Positions 1-7,687 of a DNA stretch of 64,000 nt are shown piece after piece. The stretch is from Patescibacteria group bacterium. Its GTDB lineage: Bacteria > Patescibacteriota > Gracilibacteria > UM-FILTER-43-11. Location of the stretch: assembly GCA_018813295.1 (NCBI GenBank), contig JAHJBZ010000014.1, forward strand, positions 1 through 64,000, written 5' to 3'. Position 1 is the stretch's first letter. Each line of letters opens with the position of its first letter. The position numbers and the translations under genes are program-made. A model generated the notes under the pieces. That model saw only the letters and a list, made by a program, of their open reading frames with translations. It was not told the origin of the DNA and ran no database searches.

Positions 1-26
1 CACTATTCGAGCAACTATGCGAGCCA

Positions 27-3000
27 CTATTCGAAATTTAGTTCCTCTACCTCAACCCCCTGATAATAATATTTAATAATCTCGTCGTAAGTTTTTCCTT
101 CCTCCGCTTGGGCAGACGCGCCAAAGCCGCTTAGACCGACACCGTGGCCGTTTTTTGTTAAGCCTGCACACCAGGGGTCAGCAACGGACTTTAAATAGGG
201 CGTGTTTGTCCAGCCCCAAACCTCTTCTGCGGAACGGGTACTGCCATCGCTTTGATTGAAATAAGGAGTTTTTACAAGCTCACCCTGATAAGTTACAACT
301 TCATCACTTGTGATTGCGACAGCACCTGCAAAATTTGGGGACCTGGCTTCAAGGCCGTAACCCAGGTATTTTTGGAATATGTCTGGATCGTCACTGCCAT
401 CGTATGGCAGACCAGGAAATTTTCTATTCTCCTCTTCCATATAAAAACGAGCATATGTACGAGCGAGCACTGCAATTGTTTTTTGTTTTTCAAAATGGTC
501 ACTATTAGATACTTCACCAAGACCTTTTAGATAATCTTCCAGAGGCAGCTCGTTGATATATGCGGCTTCGCCGTTAACAACGCGGACTTCGATTGTGCCA
601 CGGAATCGGTTGTCATTTAAACTCGTATTCCATGCAGGACGGTTTTCCATTGTAACGATCTCCATTATTCCGTTACCTATTGGTACAAAACGGATAACGG
701 AACCGCTTTTTGAAGAACTGCCGACTTGTACGTGAATATTGTTGCCGACCTTTCGGACGGACGCTGTGTTACCTGCGGCTACGGAGAATAGTTGAGTTCC
801 ATTGCCATCGGTAATTTTAAAGTTGTTATTTGACGTTATTTTGGAAGACGAACCCCCGTAAGACAATCTGACTCTAAATGGAGTTTCTTCTGTGTCTTCT
901 GACGGAGTCCCGCTTAGCGGGGGTTTGGCAGCTGTTTCTTCTGTATCCTCTTCCTCAACTGACTCTTCTTCCACTGGAGCTGTTGTAGTAGCCTGAGTAA
1001 TTACAGAAGAAGCACGGACGTGATTAATTTCCGCATCGGTTAAATCTGTGGAGCTTGTTACGCGATCGCCAAATACGCGGAATGTATACCTGGCATTACC
1101 GCCTACAATCCAACCGACATTTTCTACAACAAGCTGAAAGCCTTCGCTGTAAACACCCTTATCTTCTGGTTTTATTTTAAATTTAAATGTACCGGTTTCT
1201 CCGGGGTAAATGACAGTTTCTTCGAGCGTGGCTGATCTGTATTTATTTGTCCAGCCATCCTCGTAATAAAGGCGGCTTAATCGATCACGAGGATTTGAAG
1301 CTCCCAAATAAACAGCATTTGGACCTTTGTTGCGCCAAATGACATTGCCCGTGTTTTTAAAGCTTACGGTTAATTCTTTTTCCTGACCAGGTTTTAAATT
1401 GATGTTTGCATTTTCTTGCTCTATAAGCTCAGCTCGCAAACTTGGCTTGCTTACACTAATTGCATAACGGGCAACCCCTCCCCGAATGGAAGTGTCGTTA
1501 TATTTGGATCGGAGGAAAATGCTATGATTCCCCTCTTCGTAAGGTGCCTGCACCCAGAAATCAAAGTTAGCTGTGTCACCTGGTTCAACTGGATCAGATG
1601 GTGTTAGATATCTTTTAAATACAGCCACGCCTCGACCCAGTAGGATGGTTTGCATGTTATCCATATTCCAAGCTAAGTCGCCTTTATTTTCCATTTCAAG
1701 TTCCACCTTCACCATTTCTCCGGGAAGAAGGGTATTTATGTCATTTACTTTATTGATCTTGGCTAAGTGAGTTGGTTCTTTAATGCTTACTCTGAAACCT
1801 AACGCATTATCCCGAAGCCATCCTACGTTTTCAATTACCGGTGTAAATTGTTCAATTACAAGCCCTGATTTATCCGTTGGGACTTGTAAGTTCATAACAA
1901 AACGGCCTGTCTCACCGGGCTCTACTTCACTATCTATCATATAACCCAAACGTGATGGATTTTCTTCAATAAAAATACTGGCCCTGTCTCGCGGACCGGA
2001 TGTTCCTAATGTAATCTGATGATCACCGTAATTTTTCCAAATCACATTACCTGTGTTTTTGAGCTGAACTGCTGCCTGCAGTGCCTCTCCCTGAAAAACA
2101 GTACCGCTTGGCAATACTTGATCTACAACTTCATAATTCAAATCAGGCTGATCTACCGCAAATGCAACATTAACGGCTGAGCGTGAAACTTTGTATCTGC
2201 CATTGACCACAGGGGCAACTGGAAAACTGTAATTGCCAGCATAGTAACCTCCTTCGATTGTGATTTCAAAGGTGCCTGTTTTTCCGGGGGCGACGGAACT
2301 TTCTTTTAAATCCGCTGCTACAAAAGCTTTGTCTTCAACGGCTGGAATAACTCTGGCATTTGGATTGTTATTTAAAGCCACATGAAGCCATGTATTTTGA
2401 TCCCATGTTTCCAGGCCTGTATTTTTAAAGCGTAATTGGAGCGTTTTTCGTTCATTTGGCCTTAAGGTGATATTTGCAAAATCCGATATGGCCTCGGCAT
2501 TGTAATCAAGATTTTCAACCTGCAAATTGCTTTCTCTGAATGTTCCGCTTCTAATAGCAAGTGCAGCGCGTTCTCTGACGGTTGGTAACAATTCATATAA
2601 ATACCTGCCTGGGCATGCGGTAGCTCTGACATCTCTGTGACCAATTATATTTGATAGTTGTTTGCCGCGAAATACCGACGTGCCATTTGGGTCAATGCTG
2701 TATTGTCTTGATTTTTGTGCGACAAGAGAAATTAATGCATTTAGTGCTGGTTCGGGAACCTGATCTTCTTCGTAATTGCCTATTATGGCTATGCCCAGTG
2801 ATCCGTTGTTATAACAAAGAGCATGGGCACCAATTACCTTATCTCCGCCATAACGCCCTTCGTAGATGTTACCGAGTGGATCGATTATGTAATTGTAGCC
2901 TATGTCTCCCCAACCGCGTGAAACAGCGTGATATTGATAAATTAAACGGATCATCGATTTATAATCCCGGCTGTCCATTCTGTGATCACCATTTAAATCG

Positions 3001-3701
3001 CGTACTTCGGAATCGGTATGGTGCACAATAATTTTACGGATTCTATCCATGTATTGGAGTGGCCATGTTAAAAGCTCTCCGCTTGGGCTATATTCTTTCA
3101 CGTATGAAATATCCAGTTCTGCTGCAAAAGTTGTTGCAAAATCGCCACATGGATCAGAGCTGGTTTTTTCACCGTCGTCACCTGCGTCATCATCCCAATC
3201 AGGATTCCAATAACGCAGATTTTCATCAGCGCCCCATTCAACTCTTGAAATCACTTCAAAATTACTGGATATTCCTGCAACCTGAGTGCTTGCAAGTAAA
3301 CCGGGGCCGCCAATTGCAGCGACGTATTCCGGTTCAGAATAAAAGACGTAGGACGTTAGAGTGGCTGGAATTCCTGACTCTCTTTTGAATTCAACTGTAT
3401 AAGCTGGTGATGTGAATAATAAAGCTTCCGGACCAAATCCATCGTCGTGTATTTCTACTTCTTCCCAGCCATTACCAAAATTGACCATTAAATCGTCAAT
3501 AACTTCATCCAGTTGAACGGATACAGCACTGAATGGCTGGTTTTCAAAAATAATCTCAGATCCGGCCTTTTCTACAACAATTTCATGCTTGTTGTAATCC
3601 GCTGCAAAGCTATTTGACGTAAAAAAACCGAGACATAAGAATGCCGTTGCCATCAAAAGCCCATGTTTGAAAAGTTTTTTAAGCATTTTTGTCTTTGACA
3701 A
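27..3701 (-). CDS. Secreted multidomain cell-wall protein: signal peptide, PGRP/amidase_2 domain, repeated NTG-type beta-sandwich modules, C-terminal SpoIID/LytB-like domain
   Basis: ORF 1224 aa; N-terminal hydrophobic signal; 'IIVHHTDSE...YNYIIDPLGNIYEGRYGG...GAHALCYNNGSLGIAIIGNY...IGHRDVRATACPGRYLY' matches the PGRP amidase motif; repeated 'FKNTGNVIWRN...GPRDRAS' modules; C-term 'INELPLEDYLKGLGEVSNSDHFEKQKTIAVLARTYARF...GHGVGLSGFGA' is SpoIID-like. Confidence 0.85.
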   Translation of the reverse strand: MSKTKMLKKLFKHGLLMATAFLCLGFFTSNSFAADYNKHEIVVEKAGSEIIFENQPFSAVSVQLDEVIDDLMVNFGNGWEEVEIHDDGFGPEALLFTSPAYTVEFKRESGIPATLTSYVFYSEPEYVAAIGGPGLLASTQVAGISSNFEVISRVEWGADENLRYWNPDWDDDAGDDGEKTSSDPCGDFATTFAAELDISYVKEYSPSGELLTWPLQYMDRIRKIIVHHTDSEVRDLNGDHRMDSRDYKSMIRLIYQYHAVSRGWGDIGYNYIIDPLGNIYEGRYGGDKVIGAHALCYNNGSLGIAIIGNYEEDQVPEPALNALISLVAQKSRQYSIDPNGTSVFRGKQLSNIIGHRDVRATACPGRYLYELLPTVRERAALAIRSGTFRESNLQVENLDYNAEAISDFANITLRPNERKTLQLRFKNTGLETWDQNTWLHVALNNNPNARVIPAVEDKAFVAADLKESSVAPGKTGTFEITIEGGYYAGNYSFPVAPVVNGRYKVSRSAVNVAFAVDQPDLNYEVVDQVLPSGTVFQGEALQAAVQLKNTGNVIWKNYGDHQITLGTSGPRDRASIFIEENPSRLGYMIDSEVEPGETGRFVMNLQVPTDKSGLVIEQFTPVIENVGWLRDNALGFRVSIKEPTHLAKINKVNDINTLLPGEMVKVELEMENKGDLAWNMDNMQTILLGRGVAVFKRYLTPSDPVEPGDTANFDFWVQAPYEEGNHSIFLRSKYNDTSIRGGVARYAISVSKPSLRAELIEQENANINLKPGQEKELTVSFKNTGNVIWRNKGPNAVYLGASNPRDRLSRLYYEDGWTNKYRSATLEETVIYPGETGTFKFKIKPEDKGVYSEGFQLVVENVGWIVGGNARYTFRVFGDRVTSSTDLTDAEINHVRASSVITQATTTAPVEEESVEEEDTEETAAKPPLSGTPSEDTEETPFRVRLSYGGSSSKITSNNNFKITDGNGTQLFSVAAGNTASVRKVGNNIHVQVGSSSKSGSVIRFVPIGNGIMEIVTMENRPAWNTSLNDNRFRGTIEVRVVNGEAAYINELPLEDYLKGLGEVSNSDHFEKQKTIAVLARTYARFYMEEENRKFPGLPYDGSDDPDIFQKYLGYGLEARSPNFAGAVAITSDEVVTYQGELVKTPYFNQSDGSTRSAEEVWGWTNTPYLKSVADPWCAGLTKNGHGVGLSGFGASAQAEEGKTYDEIIKYYYQGVEVEELNFE
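901..925. repeat. Family D element D4 inside the 1224-aa CDS
   Basis: GACGGAGTCCCGCTTAGCGGGGGTT; flanked by near-direct repeats GTTTCTTCTGTGTCTTC (883-899) and GTTTCTTCTGTATCCTC (934-950). Confidence 0.7.
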
Positions 3702-3771
3702 CCTGAGAAAGTCAAAGGTTGTACAAATATTGTATACGAAAAGCTTATTTAGATAAAGGGAATTTTTAAAA

Positions 3772-3805
3772 TCCGAAGGCGCGAATGGCCATTCGCGCCT
3801 TCGGA
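3772..3805. repeat. Family A palindrome A1
   Basis: TCCGAAGGCGCGAATGGCCATTCGCGCCTTCGGA, 17 nt past the DsbD-like stop. Confidence 0.9.
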
Positions 3806-3821
3806 GATTTATTTATTAATT

Positions 3822-5057
3822 TTATCCAAACACCAACAACGTCGGATCAAATAAAAGGATTAAACCGAGAACAACCATCAATGCACCGCCGATAAGATGT
3901 GATGCGCGGGTGTATTTGTGAGTTGTAAGGCCAATGCGGTCGAAGCTGTAAAGCGCCAAGGCAAAGATGATCAAGTCATCGACCATATACATGAATATAT
4001 AGATAGCGTTGTAGATTTGCTTGCCGGCCCAACTTAAATAATTGATATCCAGAACTTTCGTAAATGTTTGCGGGATTCCGACGCTGCACGCAAATTCGAT
4101 GATATTTACTGAAAATGCCAATCCTAATATTCCAACGGCTGTGATTATGGTCATTGGTGCAGTTGCGTAGTGCTTTATTTTTTCACTTGTTTTGCGTTTA
4201 GACTCTAAACTGCCAACCTTACAGCTGGTATCTTCTTTGTAGAAGAGATATAGGAAATATGACCCTGCACCTACGGCAACAAGACCGACTATTGGAGTGA
4301 CAATTTCATCCAATCCGACAAAATCCCATGCGGTCATCCAGACGTTGAGGATGAGGTAGTACATGACAGCCTCTGCAAAAATAAAGAGGCCGGCCATTTC
4401 AAACATGCGTCTGCGAGAGCCAGCTTCCATTAAAATTGTTAGGAATAGGACTAGTACCCACATAGCACATGGGTTAAATCCGTCGACAAATCCGAGGATT
4501 ACAGAAAGGACTGGGAGTGAATATTTGGCTACATTTACAGGGCCTACAAAGGGTACGGTTACCATGTAATCGACTGTGTCTATACCACAACCAATTTCCT
4601 CACCTTCTATATCACAAGTTGCGCCACCTGTTTCAATCTGACCACTTCCTCCTATCTCAATGAACTCTGAAAATGTGTATTGAACTTTGCCTTTGGCGCC
4701 ATCAATCAGTGCCTGCATTTTTTTACCAGTAGTTTCTGCGGTATCAAATCCTTGCAATATTACACTATCAATAATCGTGATTGGTGTAACTTTTGGTATA
4801 TTTTCGAGCTCAGTTAACTGAAGAAAGTGTTCCTTGTGAAACTTTTCTCCAATATCGTGATATACGATAATAAGATCTCCTCGCTCTTTTTGCAGGTCAT
4901 TTAAAAATTCTTTTTCATCTTGGCAATGACCACAGTCATCTCTCTCAAAAACTTCGATGCGAACGGTATCTTCCGGTTGGTCTATTGCATTTGCTAAAGG
5001 AGCCGCAAGTACTGCGACTCCAATTGTTAGCGCTATTAGTATATTTTTTAGTTTCAT
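3822..5057 (-). CDS. Thioredoxin-like domain fused to DsbD/CcdA-type transmembrane domain (thiol-disulfide transporter)
   Basis: Signal peptide; CxxC-type 'FERDDCGHCQDEKEFL'; multiple TM helices with 'GFVDGFNPCAMWVLVLFLTIL' typical of DsbD/CcdA. Confidence 0.8.
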   Translation of the reverse strand: MKLKNILIALTIGVAVLAAPLANAIDQPEDTVRIEVFERDDCGHCQDEKEFLNDLQKERGDLIIVYHDIGEKFHKEHFLQLTELENIPKVTPITIIDSVILQGFDTAETTGKKMQALIDGAKGKVQYTFSEFIEIGGSGQIETGGATCDIEGEEIGCGIDTVDYMVTVPFVGPVNVAKYSLPVLSVILGFVDGFNPCAMWVLVLFLTILMEAGSRRRMFEMAGLFIFAEAVMYYLILNVWMTAWDFVGLDEIVTPIVGLVAVGAGSYFLYLFYKEDTSCKVGSLESKRKTSEKIKHYATAPMTIITAVGILGLAFSVNIIEFACSVGIPQTFTKVLDINYLSWAGKQIYNAIYIFMYMVDDLIIFALALYSFDRIGLTTHKYTRASHLIGGALMVVLGLILLFDPTLLVFG

Positions 5058-5194
5058 ATTTCCTATATATTTCGTCCCGCTGGGACTGTGGATTCGGCTA
5101 ACGCCTGTGGATGCGCTAACGCTGTGGTTGTAATACGTTCACAGCGAAGCGAATCAACAGCCCGATAGGGCGAATCCACAACGTAGTGATTTTT
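5046..5194 (-). repeat. Family C leader element C1 (core 5087-5180)
   Basis: Reverse complement nearly identical to 12251-12398, including ATGAAACTAAAA start of the DsbD-like gene. Confidence 0.9.
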
Positions 5195-5924
5195 ATTTAG
5201 CAAGTTCCGCATCAATCATATCTGCAAATGCAGAGTATGGAAGTGCGCCGGAAATCATGTAGCCATTAATGAAGAATGCAGGTGTACCTTGTACTCCATA
5301 TTCTTGACCTTCAGCCATATCTGCGTCAACTTCATCAGCGTATTTTTCGCTATCAAGACAATCAGCAATATCATAACCCATGTCTGATGCGTATGATTTT
5401 AGGCTGTCTGAATCAAGAGATCCCTGGTTTGCGAATAAAGTGTCATGATATTCCCAATATGCATCAGCACCGCCCATCTCATGAACACATTCTGCCGCCA
5501 TTGCAGCTGGTTTTGCCTTGTCGTGGAAGCCTAGAGGAAAATCGCGGAAAATATATTTAACCTTTCCGGTATCGATGTAATTTTCGATAATATCCGGCAT
5601 TGTGTTTGTTACGTGACGGCTGCAATAAGGACATTGGAAATCAGAAAACTCAACAATGGTAACAGGTGCATCTGCATCACCTTTTACTGCATCGTCATCA
5701 ATACTGACTTCGATTGGTGTATCTGGTGCAGCTGGAGCAGCATATTGTTCTTGTTGTTTTTGAACATATGCATTAATGCCTTCTTCAACTTTTACGTTAA
5801 AGTTATCTGCATCTAATAAATTAGCTTTTAAGTTGTATGCATTAACCCCAGCGTAAATAGATAGAACTAAGGCAACAACTGAAAATACTAGAGTTGGAAC
5901 AATCCATTTTTCGTAGTTTCTCAT
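5193..5924 (-). CDS. Membrane-anchored DsbA-family thiol:disulfide oxidoreductase
   Basis: N-terminal TM; 'DAPVTIVEFSDFQCPYCSRHVTNTMPDI...GVQGTPAFFINGYMISGALPY' DSBA thioredoxin signature. Confidence 0.9.
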   Translation of the reverse strand: MRNYEKWIVPTLVFSVVALVLSIYAGVNAYNLKANLLDADNFNVKVEEGINAYVQKQQEQYAAPAAPDTPIEVSIDDDAVKGDADAPVTIVEFSDFQCPYCSRHVTNTMPDIIENYIDTGKVKYIFRDFPLGFHDKAKPAAMAAECVHEMGGADAYWEYHDTLFANQGSLDSDSLKSYASDMGYDIADCLDSEKYADEVDADMAEGQEYGVQGTPAFFINGYMISGALPYSAFADMIDAELAK

Positions 5925-6064
5925 AAAATTAAGTAGTTAATTAATATAGGCTATAGAATTTTACAGATTTTCTTGAAAAAAACAAGGTTTACGTGAATTG
6001 CGAAAGTTTTATATTAATTTTAGTTATGACAAAAATTTACTTTTTAATAACCAAATTCCAGGTA

Positions 6065-6227
6065 CCAAATTCCAAACAATTTCCAAATTTCAATGTTCAA
6101 TGTTAAAAACTTTTTAATATCGAATGTCGAACACCGAACATTGAATGTAGAATGTATCCATTCAATCGTTATTCGACATTCGACGTTCATTATTCGATAT
6201 TTATTTTGATTATTGTTTGGAATTTGG
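6065..6227. repeat. Long AT-rich inverted repeat with nested inverted repeat
   Basis: Outer arms CCAAATTCCAAACAAT / ATTGTTTGGAATTTGG; nested ATATCGAAT (6118-6126) / ATTCGATAT (6192-6200). Confidence 0.8.
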
Positions 6228-6325
6228 GATTTGTTTATTAGAATTTAAAATTGAATCAAGGTTCTTATTGAACTAAGTGCTAACTTGAGGTATTTTTAGA
6301 TACTGGAATTTAATGATGTTAAATT

Positions 6326-7543
6326 ATGCCAATATTTAGAGGCCCAATTTTAAATCCTCAATCGGAGAATCAGTGTAATTTTTATAAAGATGGAGGAGTG
6401 CTTGTAGGTGATGATGGGAAAATTGAAGCTGTTGGAGATTTTGATTCTATTGAAGAAACTCGTGGCGAGGTTACTGAGATAACGGACGGGGTTATTGTCC
6501 CGGCTTTTGTGGACGTGCATGTTCATATGCCTCAGAACCATGTTCGAGGACAATTTGCCGGTCAACTTTTACCGTGGCTGCAAAACTGCATTTGGCCTGA
6601 AGAAGCAGGATTTAGAGACCCCCGTGTTGCTGATGAAAAAGCCAAAAAGTTTTATCAGGATTTAGCAGGCCAGGGAACACTGCTTTCGCTTGTGTATGCA
6701 ACTATTCATGAGCATGCTTTGCATTCAACATTTGCCCATAAAATTGGAGATACGATCGCAGGTAATGTGCTAATGGACGAAAACTCTCCTGACTATCTAT
6801 CTCAAAGTACGGAAGAAGCAATTGCAATTACTGAAAGATGCGCGCGGGAATATGGGGAACATTTTGCTGTAACCCCAAGATTTGCTCCAACATGCACAAT
6901 GGAATTAATGATGGCAGTTGGGGAGATAGCAAGGCAGTATCGCACCTGGATCCAATCGCATCTTTCTGAGAATTTGGATGAAGTTAAGTGGGTATCAGAA
7001 CTATTCCCTGATTGTGATTCTTATACTGATGTATACCAAAAAGCGGGACTTTTAAGCCCAAGAACTATAATGGCTCACTGTATTCATTTGAGTGATGAGG
7101 AGTTAGATATACTCAAAGAAACCGGAACTAAAATTGCTCACTGTCCAACCTCCAACATCGCGCTCGGTAGCGGCAGGATGCCAGTGGAGAAAATTAGGAA
7201 ATGGGGTATCCCATTTGCATTAGGTTCTGATGTTGGAGCGGGACCAAGCCTGAGCCTGCTTCATGTTATGCAAAAATATATGGAGCAGCACGCAGAAGCA
7301 AACGTAGAAGCCACACCACAAGATGCACTTTATAGAGCAACTCTTGCCGGTGCGGAGCTTTTGGATAGAGGTGATAAGATGGGTAACTTGGATATAGGAA
7401 AAGAAGCGAATTTAGTTATTGTAAAAACAGACGAACAGCCAAAAGATGCCGAAGGAGCCATTCGGGATATTGTGAGTGGGAGTATGGAAGAGTTAGAGGG
7501 GAAGGTGGAGAAGGTGTATTTTCAGGGGAAGGAGGTTGTCTGA
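6326..7543 (+). CDS. guaD: Guanine deaminase-like amidohydrolase
   Basis: 'PAFVDVHVHMPQNHVRGQFAGQLLPWLQNCIWPEE', 'HLSEN', 'HCPTSNIALGSGRMPVEKIRKWGIPFALGSDVGAGPSLSLL' match guanine deaminase motifs. Confidence 0.8.
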   Translation: MPIFRGPILNPQSENQCNFYKDGGVLVGDDGKIEAVGDFDSIEETRGEVTEITDGVIVPAFVDVHVHMPQNHVRGQFAGQLLPWLQNCIWPEEAGFRDPRVADEKAKKFYQDLAGQGTLLSLVYATIHEHALHSTFAHKIGDTIAGNVLMDENSPDYLSQSTEEAIAITERCAREYGEHFAVTPRFAPTCTMELMMAVGEIARQYRTWIQSHLSENLDEVKWVSELFPDCDSYTDVYQKAGLLSPRTIMAHCIHLSDEELDILKETGTKIAHCPTSNIALGSGRMPVEKIRKWGIPFALGSDVGAGPSLSLLHVMQKYMEQHAEANVEATPQDALYRATLAGAELLDRGDKMGNLDIGKEANLVIVKTDEQPKDAEGAIRDIVSGSMEELEGKVEKVYFQGKEVV

Positions 7544-7686
7544 ACCTTGATTTTCTTGATTAGAGGATTTCTTGATTTTTATTATAACCTCTACATCCGT
7601 AAGCGAGGATAGCTATCCTCGCCTGCGTGTCTGTGTAATGAAAAAACCACGTAATCAAAAAAATCCTATAAATCATGGTTCAGACA
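7537..7686. repeat. Family B MITE-like element B1
   Basis: TGTCTGAACCTTGATTTTCTTGATTA ... AATCATGGTTCAGACA terminal inverted repeats; internal GCGAGGATAGCTATCCTCGC hairpin. Confidence 0.85.
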
Positions 7687-7687
7687 G

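Noticed and set aside
2651-3388. ORFs 2651..3031 (+) and 3059..3388 (+)
   Set aside because: Antisense to the well-supported 1224-aa amidase/SpoIID gene; no domain similarity, low-quality composition
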